A program made the translations under genes and the position numbers. Below, piece after piece: positions 24,347 to 31,109 of a DNA stretch of 64,000 bases (the first letter of the stretch is position 1; the number at the start of each line of letters is the position of its first letter). Source of the DNA: Lepus europaeus (Eukaryota > Chordata > Mammalia > Lagomorpha > Leporidae); assembly GCF_033115175.1 (NCBI RefSeq), contig NC_084828.1:96411388-96475387 (forward strand). The letters are read 5' to 3'. The notes beneath the pieces are model-generated. The model did no database searches and was not told where the DNA came from. It saw only the letters and a program-made list of their open reading frames with translations.

Positions 24347-27138
24347 TTTTTTTTTTTTTTGTCTTGGCTTTCCATGCCTAAAATACTCTCATGGGCTCTT
24401 CAGCCAGATCCGAATGCCTTAAGGGCTGATTCTGAGGCCAGAGTGCTATTTAGGACATCTGCCATTCTATGAGTCTGCTGTGTATCCCACTTCCCATGTT
24501 GGATCCTGTTCTCCCTTTTTTGGTTTTATCAGTTAGTATTAGCAGACACTAGTCTTATTTGTGTGATCCCTTTGACTCTTAGACCTATCAGAGTGATCAA
24601 TTGTGAACTGAAATTGATCACTTTGACTAGTGAGATGGCATTGGTACATGCCACCTTGATGGGATTGTATTGGAATCCCCTGGCACGTTTCTAACTCCAC
24701 CATTTGGGGCAAGTCCGATTGAGCATGTCCCAAATTGTACATCTCCTCCTTCTCTTTTTCCCACTCTTATATTTAACTGGGATCACTTTTCAGTTAAATT
24801 TCAACACCTAAGAATAAATGTGTGTTAATTACAGAGTTCAATCACTAGTACTAGAACAACAACAACAACAAAATACTAAAAAGGATAAAGTATTACATTG
24901 TACATCAACAGTCAGGGCAAGAGCTGATCAGGTCATTGTTTCTTATAGTGTCCATTTCACTTCAACAGGTTTCCCCTTTGGTGCTCAGTTAGTTATGGCT
25001 GATCAGGGAAAACAAATTATATTTGTCTCTTTGGGACTGGCTTAATTCACTCAGCATGATGTTTTCCAGATTCCTCCATCTTGTTGCAAATGACCGGGTT
25101 TTGTTGTTTTTGACTGCTGTATAGTATTCTATAGAATACATGTCCCATAATTTCTTCATCCAGTCTACTGTTGATGGGCATTTGGGTTGGTTCCAGGTCT
25201 TAGCTATTGTGAATTGAGCTGCAATAAACATTAATGTGCAGATGGCTTTTTTGTTTGCCAATTTAATTTCCTTTGGGTATATTCCAAGGAGTGGGATCAT
25301 TAGTCTTTCTTATAACCTTAATAGGCAGGAGCTGAGATTATTCCTATTTTACAAAGGGAAAAAATGAAACCAGTGGCACTTGGATGCAAATCTAGAACTA
25401 ATCAGTGCCCCCCCTTTTCACCATGACGATGGTTACAAGGAGTTCCTAGCTTGTTTCCAGAGCCATGTTCTTTGTGCCACCAAACATTGCTTCCAACTGT
25501 GACCTTTGCTCTGGTAGTAGAAGTGTAGATGGAAGTAATCCACAAATCCATATCTTTGATGCAAGTTGCCGCTTCTCCTTTTCTGATTTGGGTTTTTGTC
25601 AGGCCTGGTGTATCTGTAGCCTAACACAGACGGTGTACAAAGGCTGCACGCCAAGCTTATGAACATGTCCTAACGTGTTTTGGCCCAAGACAGTAATCTG
25701 GAATATTTGCTCCCTTTGTATTCAGTGCAAAAAGCCACTCAGAGTCTTTCAGGATAAAACAGTAATAGTGATGATAAAAGTAGTATCAATTAATGAATAG
25801 TGTGCCGCATACTTGCACCATTGCAAGCTTGGTGACACTCTAACACGGATGGGGAATTTTTCCTGCCACGGGCCATTTGGATAGTTATAACATCATTCAT
25901 GGGCCATACAAAATTATCAACTTAAAATTTAGCCTACTGTAGATTTATTGAATTTTGAGTTCTGCCTGTAGTTGCCTTGGCAGGGCCAGACCGAAGAATT
26001 TTGCAGGGCTTGAATGGCTCACGGGCCAAACATTCCCCACACCACTAGAGTGTGTGTAGTTGAATCAATCAACTTTCCCAGATGGAACAAAAACCCTGCA
26101 GCTTATTTTAGAGTATTACTGAAGTTAATGATCAATGTCCACAAATCTTAATGTCAATCAAAAGAGGACAAATATTACCTATTCTGGAACACTAATGCAG
26201 TACTTAAAATCTGGCAAAGACCTTCCCCCTTGTAAACCAAGGTAGCACTACCAGATCTCAGTCTCTTTTTTCTTCACTGAGACTGTGGTTTACACAGTTA
26301 ATCTATTTTAATCTTACTATTTCCTGTTTAGACCTCACTGATGAAAAGACCTCCAGGTTTTTCGCCTTTCCGATCAGCACTTATGGAGCGAACAAGAGGA
26401 GGAACAACTGTAAGTGTACCCCACACTCTCATGACACCCGTACAAGATGAAGAGCAGGACCCAGAGAAAGAACAAGGATCCACTCAAGGGCATGGCTGGC
26501 ACCTCGAAGAGCAAATAAGACATAGCATTGACCATGACCATAAACTTGAGCATGACCAAGGCCATGGGTACAAAAGAGGACATGGCCTTGGCCATGGACA
26601 TAAAAAACAACATGGCCCTGGCTATGGACATCAACAGGAACTTGACTATGATCTTGAACCTCAAAGGGGACATGGCCCTGATCATGGACATCAAGGGGGA
26701 CGTGGCCTAGCCCATGGACGTAAGCCTAAGCATGGTCATGGCCATGGAAAACATAAAAATAAAAACAAAAAACATGGAAAGCACTTGGCAAGCTCATCTG
26801 AAGAAAGTACTGCCTCTGCACAGACACAAGAGAAGACAGAAGGGCCAGCAGCCTTAGTGCAGGCAGATAGAGCAGCCACCTTCTCCAACTTTGAGGACTT
26901 AGATCTCATTGAAGCTCTGATGCCTAATACAGCACCAGCTCCCACAGAGAGTGCTGATGATTGGATCCCTGATGTGCAGATAGAACCAACTATCCTTTCA
27001 TTTAACCTGATATCTGACTTCCCAGAAACGACGTCCCCCAGATGTCCTGGACGACCCTGGAAGCCAGTTAATGGAGCAGGTCCATCCACAGAAACAAAAG
27101 AAGTTCATGATTTTGATCTCTCTGAAGCTCTTAATTAA
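3546..27138 (+). CDS. KNG1: Kininogen 1, HMW isoform (10 coding exons, 643 aa)
   Basis: Precursor of high-molecular-weight kininogen, a secreted plasma protein. It releases bradykinin, inhibits cysteine proteases and carries prekallikrein and factor XI on surfaces. Joining ten exons (3546-3740, 7407-7517, 8852-8936, 12771-12943, 15664-15771, 18655-18739, 19572-19744, 22742-22849, 22967-23053, 26332-27138) gives 1932 nt with no internal stop. Visible features are a signal peptide of about 18 residues, three cystatin domains (QVVAG at 310-314 and at 188-192, absent in the first), bradykinin RPPGFSPFR at 381-389 preceded by Met-Lys, a His/Gly-rich domain at about 428-526, and a terminal domain at about 584-619. 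Cys28 and Cys613 are placed to form the heavy-light chain disulfide known in human. Sequons occur at Asn48, 169, 205 and 294, the positions I know from human. Length is one residue below human (644). All junctions are GT-AG. Confidence 0.97.
4255..4593 (-). mobile_element. C-SINE (-) in KNG1 intron 1
   Basis: TTTTTTTAAAGATTATTTGAAAG start, (AG)n tract, GCGCCGGCCCC end; TGTAAT duplication at both edges. Confidence 0.9.
4594..5257. other. KNG1 intron 1 spacer
   Basis: No exon or clear repeat recognised; short open frames only. Confidence 0.4.
5269..5632 (+). mobile_element. C-SINE (+) in KNG1 intron 1
   Basis: GGGGCCAGTGCTGTGGCGC head to TAAATCTTAAAAA tail with a long (CT)n tract. 11-bp duplication AATAGTAGACC at 5258-5268 and 5636-5646. 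Confidence 0.93.
5645..6030 (+). mobile_element. Ancient L1 3' end fragment
   Basis: Contains GAGAGAAGCCAGACA and GGTTGCCAGGGGCTGG, landmarks of old mammalian L1 (L1M type) 3' ends on the + strand. Highly decayed. Confidence 0.65.
6291..6608 (-). mobile_element. C-SINE (-), older copy
   Basis: T-run then AAGACTTATTTATTTGAAAGG, (AG)n tract, and a diverged head ending CTGTGCCACAAATCCTG. Confidence 0.8.
6645..6762. mobile_element. Mariner-like MITE, about 115 bp
   Basis: Imperfect terminal inverted repeats: GGATCTGCAGAAAGTTTGTGG on the left and, reversed, GATACTTCAAAAAGTTTATAGG on the right, with ATGAAAAACTATGCAAG between. Typical of small non-autonomous mariner-type elements in mammals. Confidence 0.5.
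6855..7218 (-). mobile_element. Young C-SINE (-) in KNG1 intron 1
   Basis: Long T run, TTTGACAGGCAGAGTGGAC, and an intact GGCGCCGGCC end. A perfect 16-bp duplication AATGTATAAGTATTTG flanks it (6839-6854 and 7219-7234), showing recent insertion. Confidence 0.95.
7407..7517 (+). CDS. KNG1: KNG1 exon 2: cystatin domain 1, middle
   Basis: 37 codons, phase 0 at both ends, acceptor TTTCAG and donor GTAAGT. It encodes the conserved stretch KEGDCPVQSGKTWQDC. This first domain lacks the QVVAG protease-binding motif of domains 2 and 3, as expected for kininogen domain 1. Confidence 0.95.
7780..7925 (+). mobile_element. MIR-like fragment in KNG1 intron 2
   Basis: TTGGCTGACCTCTCTGAAATG and GGTTGTTAGAGAATGAAAGG resemble the MIR core; diverged. 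Confidence 0.4.
8265..8450 (-). mobile_element. MIR-like fragment in KNG1 intron 2
   Basis: TACAAGAAGGGGAACCTGAG and nearby sequence fit a decayed MIR in reverse orientation. The rest of intron 2 (to 8851) shows nothing recognisable. Confidence 0.4.
8852..8936 (+). CDS. KNG1: KNG1 exon 3: end of cystatin domain 1
   Basis: 85 nt, enters phase 0 and leaves phase 1. It encodes ATGECTATVGKR through CQITP. Its length equals that of exon 6, the matching exon of domain 2. Donor GTAACT. Confidence 0.94.
9757..10072 (-). mobile_element. Old C-repeat-like SINE (-) in KNG1 intron 3
   Basis: CTATCTATTTGTGAGGCAGAC, GGTTCACTCCCCAG, and a diverged head ending AGGCCAAATGCCCACCCC. Confidence 0.65.
10325..10434 (-). 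mobile_element. MIR split by a C-SINE in KNG1 intron 3
   Basis: TTAACCCTCACATCAACTCC and AAAAGAGGAAGCTGAAG are MIR hallmarks. The element resumes after the SINE at about 10755-10800 (ATCCCACAGCCAGGAAGTAG). Confidence 0.75.
10435..10753 (+). mobile_element. C-SINE (+) inserted in a MIR
   Basis: GGGCCGGCACTATGGCTCAC head, GGCCCAAGTGCTTGGGCC core, CCTGTCAAATAAAAAA end. Confidence 0.9.
11570..11700. other. Local CpG-rich block in KNG1 intron 3
   Basis: Contains GGCAGCGCGC and GGCGCGCAGGCGCGGG, unusual against the AT-rich intron. No exon is evident. The surrounding 10800-12770 has no C-SINE and no recognised gene. Confidence 0.35.
12771..12943 (+). CDS. KNG1: KNG1 exon 4: start of cystatin domain 2
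   Basis: 173 nt, enters phase 1 and leaves phase 0. It encodes AEGPVVTAQYNCLGC to AQRQ with the Asn169 sequon (NRT). Its final Gln is the first residue of the QVVAG motif. The donor GTTTGT is weak. Same length as exon 7. Confidence 0.95.
13033..13344 (+). mobile_element. Young C-SINE (+) just after KNG1 exon 4
   Basis: Starts 90 bp downstream of the weak exon 4 donor. CCTGTCAAAAATAAAA tail. 13-bp duplication AAAGTAAACCAGC at 13020-13032 and 13345-13357. Lacks an internal segment around the GGCCCAAGTGCTTGGG core. Confidence 0.93.
13581..13846 (-). mobile_element. C-SINE (-) in KNG1 intron 4
   Basis: AAAGATTTATTTACTC, (AG)n, GGTCTCCCACGTG and CCACAGCGCTGGGTCC end. Confidence 0.85.
13876..14227 (+). 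mobile_element. Young C-SINE (+) in KNG1 intron 4
   Basis: GGCCGCCGCTGCGGCTCAC head; perfect 11-bp duplication GAGAACTATGT at 13865-13875 and 14228-14238. Confidence 0.94.
14380..14722 (-). mobile_element. C-SINE (-) in KNG1 intron 4
   Basis: (ATTT)n and AAAGATTTGTTTATTTATTT start, GCGCCGGCCCC end; 9-bp duplication CAATCTGAT at 14371-14379 and 14723-14731. Confidence 0.93.
14850..15140 (+). mobile_element. Old C-repeat-like SINE (+) in KNG1 intron 4
   Basis: AGGGCGAGGCACCATGGG head, GGGAGTGAACCAGTAGATGG, CTCAAATAAATAAAA tail; diverged. 15141-15663 holds unique sequence before exon 5. Confidence 0.75.
15664..15771 (+). CDS. KNG1: KNG1 exon 5: cystatin domain 2, QVVAG hairpin
   Basis: 36 codons starting VVAGW, which completes the cysteine-protease inhibitor loop of domain 2 (the calpain/cathepsin inhibitory domain in other mammals). 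It contains the Asn205 sequon in QTNCSKENF. Acceptor TTTCAG, donor GTAAGT. Same length as exon 8. Confidence 0.95.
16131..16456 (-). mobile_element. C-SINE (-) in KNG1 intron 5
   Basis: TTTTAAGATTTATTTATTTT start, CACTCCCCAAATGGC, diverged head ending CACAATGCTGGCC. Confidence 0.88.
16486..16796 (+). mobile_element. C-SINE (+) in KNG1 intron 5
   Basis: GGGGGCTGGAGCTATGGC head, GCAGAAGATGGCCCAATTGC, CAAATAAAATAAATACATC tail. Close tail-to-head neighbour of an opposite copy. Confidence 0.87.
16800..17593. other. AT-rich part of KNG1 intron 5
   Basis: T-rich sequence that looks like decayed LINE material, but no landmark was firm enough to name a family. 17960-18640 is similar. Confidence 0.35.
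17609..17944 (+). mobile_element. Young C-SINE (+) in KNG1 intron 5
   Basis: GGCCGGCGCCGCGGCTCAC head; 15-bp perfect duplication AAAATCCATGTATCA at 17594-17608 and 17945-17959. Confidence 0.95.
18655..18739 (+). CDS. KNG1: KNG1 exon 6: end of cystatin domain 2
   Basis: 85 nt encoding DTGECRDNAYVDPQLR to CELFP, leaving phase 1. It starts with the same TGEC pattern as exon 3, showing the internal duplication. Donor GTGAGG. Confidence 0.95.
19097..19132. repeat. (TC)n microsatellite in KNG1 intron 6
   Basis: About 17 TC units, not part of a SINE. No SINE is present in the rest of intron 6 (18740-19571). Confidence 0.9.
19572..19744 (+). CDS. KNG1: KNG1 exon 7: start of cystatin domain 3
   Basis: 173 nt, enters phase 1. 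It encodes FVQPPTKICAGCPREIP through ATVQ, with the Asn294 sequon NET. The ICAGCP pattern parallels NCLGCV of exon 4. The donor GTCTGT is weak. Confidence 0.95.
19845..20050 (+). mobile_element. MIR in KNG1 intron 7
   Basis: Matches the order of the MIR consensus: TGTGTGACCATGG, CTGCAAAGGACTGG, GAGGATCAAAGAAGG. 20051-21084 holds no recognised element. Confidence 0.6.
21085..21434 (-). mobile_element. C-SINE (-) in KNG1 intron 7
   Basis: ATTTTTATTTATTTACTTGAAAG, long (AG)n tract, GTAGCGGCCCC end. Confidence 0.9.
21599..21936 (-). mobile_element. C-SINE (-) in KNG1 intron 7
   Basis: AAATATTTATTTATTTAC, (AG)n, CATGCTGGCCCC end; diverged. Confidence 0.87.
22262..22550 (-). mobile_element. Old C-repeat-like SINE (-) in KNG1 intron 7
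   Basis: AGTTATTCATTTGAAACAG, GGTTCGCTCCCCAG, GGGACTCGAACCCAGGC; lacks a clean head. Confidence 0.65.
22742..22849 (+). CDS. KNG1: KNG1 exon 8: cystatin domain 3, QVVAG hairpin
   Basis: 36 codons starting VVAGQKF. Domain 3 is the strong papain/cathepsin inhibitor and cell-binding domain in other mammals. It encodes ARETSCSKESNEELTESC. Donor GTGAGT; a short 117-bp intron follows. Confidence 0.96.
22967..23053 (+). CDS. KNG1: KNG1 exon 9: end of cystatin domain 3
   Basis: 29 codons encoding QSLHCNADIYVIPWEKK to QSLGM, phase 0 at both ends. The donor GTAGGA is non-consensus, and an antisense C-SINE begins within about 10 bp of it. Confidence 0.95.
23062..23394 (-). mobile_element. C-SINE (-) at the KNG1 exon 9 splice donor
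   Basis: The T-rich tail starts about 8 bp after the GTAGGA donor (23054). ATTTATTTGGAAGGCAG, then a diverged head ending CACAACACTGACCC. Confidence 0.87.
23850..24160 (-). mobile_element. C-SINE (-), older, in KNG1 intron 9
   Basis: TTTTTTTTAAATTTATTC, ATTTGAAAGTCAGAGAG, end near AAATGCTGGCACC. Confidence 0.78.
24303..24347. repeat. (TTTC)n microsatellite at L1 tail
   Basis: About ten TTTC units, then a T run, grown from the L1 A-rich tail. Confidence 0.92.
24311..25297 (-). mobile_element. 5'-truncated LINE-1 with (TTTC)n tail in KNG1 intron 9
   Basis: The minus strand at 24989-25297 encodes the end of L1 ORF2 (for example IAKTWNQPKCPSTVDWM and NLENIMLSELSQSQRDK). The 3' UTR follows toward 24350. 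A 14-bp duplication CATTAGTCTTTCTT flanks it (24297-24310 and 25298-25311). Dead on arrival: only about 1 kb of the 3' end was copied. Confidence 0.92.
25312..25425 (-). mobile_element. MIR-like fragment next to L1
   Basis: CCTATTTTACAAAGGGAAAAAATGAAACC is a decayed MIR block. Confidence 0.4.
25835..26055. mobile_element. Unnamed MITE-like element with about 45-bp inverted ends
   Basis: Left end ACACTCTAACACGGATGGGG followed by AATTTTTCCTGCCACGGGCC. The right end read in reverse gives ACACTCTAGTGGTGTGGGGA followed by ATGTTTGGCCCGTGAGCC. About 220 bp in total, non-coding. Probably a non-autonomous DNA transposon; I cannot name the family. Confidence 0.55.
26332..27138 (+). CDS. KNG1: KNG1 exon 10: bradykinin plus HMW light chain
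   Basis: 268 codons and a TAA stop. It starts TSLMK then bradykinin RPPGFSPFR and Ser, so both kallikrein cleavage sites (Met-Lys and Arg-Ser) are kept. The His/Gly-rich domain (GHGLGHGH-type repeats) binds anionic surfaces, zinc and heparin in known kininogens. The C-terminal part has DDWIPDVQ and RCPGRPW, matching the prekallikrein/factor XI binding region. An internal GTAAGT donor at 26410 lets the first 78 nt splice to exon 11 for the LMW isoform. Confidence 0.96.
   Translation, partial: TSLMKRPPGFSPFRSALMERTRGGTTVSVPHTLMTPVQDEEQDPEKEQGSTQGHGWHLEEQIRHSIDHDHKLEHDQGHGYKRGHGLGHGHKKQHGPGYGHQQELDYDLEPQRGHGPDHGHQGGRGLAHGRKPKHGHGHGKHKNKNKKHGKHLASSSEESTASAQTQEKTEGPAALVQADRAATFSNFEDLDLIEALMPNTAPAPTESADDWIPDVQIEPTILSFNLISDFPETTSPRCPGRPWKPVNGAGPSTETKEVHDFDLSEALN
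26410..26415 (+). promoter_or_regulatory. KNG1: Internal 5' splice site selecting LMW over HMW kininogen
   Basis: ACT/GTAAGT inside the coding sequence of exon 10, 20 codons downstream of the end of bradykinin's Met-Lys and in phase 0 with exon 11. Use of this donor removes the His-rich light chain. Skipping it leaves the HMW reading frame open. Confidence 0.85.
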
Positions 27139-27913
27139 TGTGTGTAGCCAGGGGTATTTCTTTAATGTTTTATCATCCCCTTTCTTCATCGTCCAAACAT
27201 AAGTATCCTGATATAAAACACAAAAACTATGATGTCTCAGAATAGCCTAGAAGGAAGTAGTGAGACTCTCAATGGGGACGCTGTCAATCTCCGTGGACTA
27301 CAAAAAACCACATGACACTATTCTAACTCCTTTGTGGGTTTGCTAAACTAGCACAGGAAATGCACAAACTCATGTGCCTTTTGGTCTACTGCAGTCTGCT
27401 TCTCTGATAACAAACACGTATCTTAAATCATACATCCTCGATTTTCACACACAGATTCCTGGTGTTCCAAATCAACTAGCACCTGGTCCCTGCATGCATG
27501 GGAAAATCAGGGCAGGAAAGAGACCAAATGCTGGCCTTATTCATGGGGTAAACATCACAAGGAGAACTTCTAGATGCCAAAGCAGTATAGCAAGGACGAT
27601 GGGCTGGCCAAAGGGAGGGAAGGAGGAAGTAAATTCATTCATTGTCTTTCTGTTTCCAATCTGAGATAATTATATCCAATAGGTACTCTCATTTGACAAG
27701 GCTGTTCTGATAATTCCTTTTCTAGGTGAGAGTGTTTCCTACAAGTCAATATTCTCTGCTTACTCATTAACCACTCTGTGCAACAGGACTTTCAAATAGG
27801 AGTTTTCTGTTTATTTTTTGCCTAGGCTAGATTGAGTAATCCTTAGTTTGCAGAAGTCCTGAGTTGAACCATCAGGATGGAAAACAGAAACAGACTTGCC
27901 AAGGAAACCTTTT

Positions 27914-27931
27914 ATATATATATATATATAA
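27914..27931. repeat. (TA)n run in KNG1 HMW 3' UTR
   Basis: Nine TA units. Confidence 0.85.
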
Positions 27932-28276
27932 TTGACAAGAGAAAATGGAAGATATTCAATTAAAAAGAATATAAAGCAAACTTTGTTCAGAAATAATTTT
28001 GTCAGAAAACTGCTCTCTAGCCTCACTTTACAATCACATCTTCTTTCTGCTATGGCATTGAAGGCCATTGGCTTTTGCAAAAGAGAATCATCTTTCAGTG
28101 CCTTAGAGTGCAACAAAAGCAAGTATCGTATGACCCATGCTGTGTTTCCACTTAGAGAGACCAGATATGGCTTTAAACTGCTACACGCACCTGTGGATGT
28201 CAAAGTTACTTCCTTTTGTTGGATGCATTCAAGCGTCTGAGTTTTTACTTCATTTCAGATGTGGTCTGTATTTTTA

Positions 28277-28282
28277 AATAAA
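28277..28282 (+). promoter_or_regulatory. KNG1: Likely poly(A) signal for HMW kininogen mRNA
   Basis: AATAAA about 1.14 kb after the HMW stop codon and about 110 bp before exon 11. This agrees with the known arrangement in which HMW polyadenylation precedes the LMW exon by roughly 100 bp. Confidence 0.7.
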
Positions 28283-28394
28283 GAACCAATGATGCCAGGA
28301 AAAGAAATCTCACCTTGTCAACTGGTTGCTTTACTTTGTGAAAAATCGAATGATGACATCAGATTAATAGAGTTTCACTATACTATACTTACAG

Positions 28395-28475
28395 AGGCAC
28401 CTACAGTCCTGTGAGTACCTGGGCCGGCCCCCAAAGGCAGGTGCAGAGCCAACACCCGAGACTGAGGTCTCTTGA
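28395..28475 (+). CDS. KNG1: KNG1 exon 11: LMW kininogen-specific C-terminus
   Basis: Acceptor ACAG at 28391-28394 opens 26 codons (RHLQSCEYLGRPPK to TEVS) and TGA. Joined in phase 0 to the short form of exon 10 (26332-26409), it yields a 427-residue LMW kininogen, the human length. The Cys in QSCEY is the likely partner of Cys28. The human counterpart contains the related stretch SCEYKGRPPKAGAEP. A poly(A) signal follows at 28615. Confidence 0.93.
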   Translation, partial: RHLQSCEYLGRPPKAGAEPTPETEVS

Positions 28476-28614
28476 CCAGGGGGCAGATTCTTCACGCCTG
28501 ACACAATAGCCCCACCAACCTCTGGCTGCAACCTTGAGTGCAAGGACAAGAAGAAAGATGGGATAACATTTAAATAGAGAAGAAGGCCATCTCGATCATT
28601 CTGTTCCTGGGTGA

Positions 28615-28620
28615 AATAAA
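28615..28620 (+). promoter_or_regulatory. KNG1: Likely poly(A) signal for LMW kininogen mRNA
   Basis: AATAAA about 140 bp after the LMW stop codon, in GTGAAATAAAGTTCC. It is the first such signal downstream of exon 11. Confidence 0.75.
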
Positions 28621-29118
28621 GTTCCATTTGACATTCTCACTCCTGTTTAATTCACAGTAGTTTTCTTTTAGCCGTCCCCACCCTGAGGCTAACTGCAGTT
28701 GGCCTGAGAGTCACGGAGGCTCCTCGCCCAGCTCTGGGACGCTCCGTCTACCCAACGCAGCAACCCTTAGGTGGACTTCCTTGCCACCAAGACCTCATCA
28801 TGGGTCCCATCACATGTCCACCACTAATCCAAGGACTCTCTCTCTCTCCTTCGTCACCTTCTGACTCCCAGACCAAAGCTCAGAATAACTTGGCTGGTTT
28901 ATTATGATTTGTTATAATCCAGTTAATTATTTAAAAAATCTTATTTGTTGATATGATGTTTACCACTTCCCATGATCAGAAAATATCTAACTCCTAAAAC
29001 ATTAAAGAAAATTTGGCATTATCTTTCTGATCAGTGTAAAGGAGAGAATAGCAAACAGCAAAATAAATTTTTCAACTTTTTAATTTTTAAATTTTCTATA
29101 ATAAAAACATATATTGAT
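28621..29118. other. KNG1 3' flank
   Basis: Unique sequence after the LMW poly(A) signal; nothing recognised. Confidence 0.45.
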
Positions 29119-29467
29119 GGCCAGCGCCGTGGATCACTGGGCTGGTCCTCCACCTGCGGCACCAGCACTCCCGGTTCTAGTCCCGGTTGGGGCGCCGATT
29201 CCGTCCCGGTTGCTCCTCGTCCAGGCCAGCTCTCTGCTGTGGCCTGGGAAGGCAGTGGAGGATGGCCCAAGTGCTTGGGCCCTACACCCGCATGGGAGAC
29301 CAGGAGGAAGCACCTGGCTCCTGGCTTTGGATCAGCGCAGCATGCTGGCCGTGGCAGCCATTTGGGGGGTAAGCCAATGGAGGGAAGACCTTTCTCTCTG
29401 TCTCTCTCTCTCTCTTACTGTCTAACTCTGCCTGTCAAAAAAAAAAAAGAAAAAGAAAAAGAAAAAA
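29119..29467 (+). mobile_element. Young C-SINE (+)
   Basis: GGCCAGCGCCGTGGATCAC head, GGTTCTAGTCCCGG, CCTGTCAAAAAAAA end with AAAAAG units. Confidence 0.92.
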
Positions 29468-29514
29468 ATTTATTGAGTACCATATGTAGATATTTATTGT
29501 GCTGGACAATCTAC

Positions 29515-29645
29515 CTTTGGCACGAAACTTAATCCTCACATGTACCCTTTCCTTACAGTGAGGAAACTGCAGCTCAGAGCGCCCTGCCCAGGGTCACACA
29601 GTAAGTGACAGAACTGGTGTTCAGAATCAGACCTTTGGAACCCCA
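29515..29645 (-). mobile_element. MIR
   Basis: TTAATCCTCACATGTACCC, GTGAGGAAACTGCAGCTCAG and AGGGTCACACAGTAAGTGAC match the reverse MIR consensus well. Confidence 0.8.
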
Positions 29646-29756
29646 TTATGCCATTCATTTTGAGGCTTTATTATCAATGCTGTAACCACAAAAAACATAC
29701 CAGGATAATTTCCAACTCCGAGAGGATCCTTGTCTCAATACAAAAACTCCCTCCTG

Positions 29757-29923
29757 AGACCAGGAGAAGCACCTGGCTCCTGGCTTCGGATCAGCGCGAT
29801 GTGCCAGCCGTAGCGGCCATTGGAGGGTGAACCAACGGCAAAAAGGAAGACCTTTCTCTCTGTCTGTCTCTCTCACTATCCACTCTGCCTGTCAAAAAAA
29901 CAAACAAACAAACAAAAAAACAC
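29757..29923 (+). mobile_element. 5'-truncated young C-SINE (+)
   Basis: Begins in mid-element at GAGACCAGGAGAAGCACC and ends CCTGTCAAAAAAACAAAC. The duplication CTCCCTCCT at 29748-29756 and 29924-29932 shows the truncation occurred at insertion. Confidence 0.9.
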
Positions 29924-29932
29924 CTCCCTCCT

Positions 29933-31100
29933 AAATCTCACCCCTGGCCAGTGCTGCTGAGACCTGCTCAGGGTGAACCACGACCGTGCCAAGCAGCGGC
30001 CATCCACTATTTACCATCCGCTTAGCACCAGGTTCTGAGACGAGAAATAAATTTTGAAGGACATCAATCCTTTCCCTGAAAGAGATTCTCATCCCTTTGG
30101 GAAATCAAGACGAAAGCAGTGGGAGAATGAATCAAGCCCCGATGCTTTGTGGAGCAGGCAGCAGTCCTGAACAATGGCAGGAGATGTTGCAGAGATGCCG
30201 GGGGCCAGCCTGGGAGGTGGACAAGCCCAGCGGGGAGCAGAATTGAAGCAGGCAGCAGAGTCCCTTCTGTAGTCCTTGACAGACTCAGAGTCCCTGAGAC
30301 GGGTTGTTCCTAAGGCTCTAGGCAGCATGGATGACAATGAGATGAGACCGAGGTCAGGGTACTGTTGGAGATGACCACGTTTCAGCCCACGTGTGACCGG
30401 TCAGGGCTAGCACACAGCCCACCACTTCATGGTCCCAGCAGCAGGGAAGAGCTCCCCTTCAGGCCTCTGTTAGGGAACGCTGGTGCGCATGCGCCCTGGG
30501 ACCCAGCACAGCTTAAATGCCTGCATCCTCCCTCTGCTCCCCAGCCAAAGGCAGACCCCTGGGTGTGACCTCGGCTCTGGACCCACACAGCTTTATCTTC
30601 AGTGCGGGGACTGCCCATTACCTAACCCACGCTCCTGGCGTTATCCAGGACCCACCCCTTAAGCAGGAGGCCCTCACTGGCTTTTCACCCCACTCTCCAT
30701 TGCCGGATTCTGAGCCTGGTTCCAAAGCCTTAACTCCCCAGAAGACACACGCTTGTGAGCCCGTTCCGTTCTGTCCCGCATCCATGCTCCCCTCTGCAGG
30801 TGCTGTGTGCCTCCTCCCGGGGGTAGAAGCAGGGCCTCCGGAGGCTCCCATGGGAAGACTTGAGAACACCGTGTAGATACAGGTCCGTGAGCAGCACTGC
30901 TTCCAGAAGCTCCACTGTCTCTCCCTGTAGTGAGTCAGGTCATCGGCAAACAACTGTCAGCTCCGTATCTTACAAACTCTGCTTTCATTAAACTATTGAA
31001 AACTATTATTTCACCTTGATCCTACAAGAATATCCGTCTGAACACCATCAGTCTTCTGCAAAGCTTGAATAGGAGGCATTTGTTGCCCAGTGTGCTTCCA
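29933..31100. other. Intergenic unique sequence
   Basis: Moderately GC-rich, with open frames up to about 120 codons in several frames but no family resemblance, start context or splice sites that I can support. Confidence 0.4.
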
Positions 31101-31109
31101 TTCAATGCA

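Larger units (their letters stand above)
27139..28282 (+). other. KNG1: KNG1 HMW 3' UTR (inferred)
   Basis: AT-rich non-coding sequence between the HMW stop and the first good poly(A) signal. It holds a (TA)n run at 27914-27931. No C-SINE is seen here, in contrast to the flanking introns. A donor-like CTAG/GTGAGAG lies at 27725. Confidence 0.6.

Noticed and set aside
24989-25297. Possible protein gene on the minus strand in KNG1 intron 9
   Set aside because: The peptide is the C-terminal end of L1 ORF2 in a 5'-truncated insertion with target duplications.
26374-26694. 106-codon minus-strand frame within KNG1 exon 10
   Set aside because: It is the antisense of the repetitive His/Gly codons; the + strand frame is confirmed by kininogen features.
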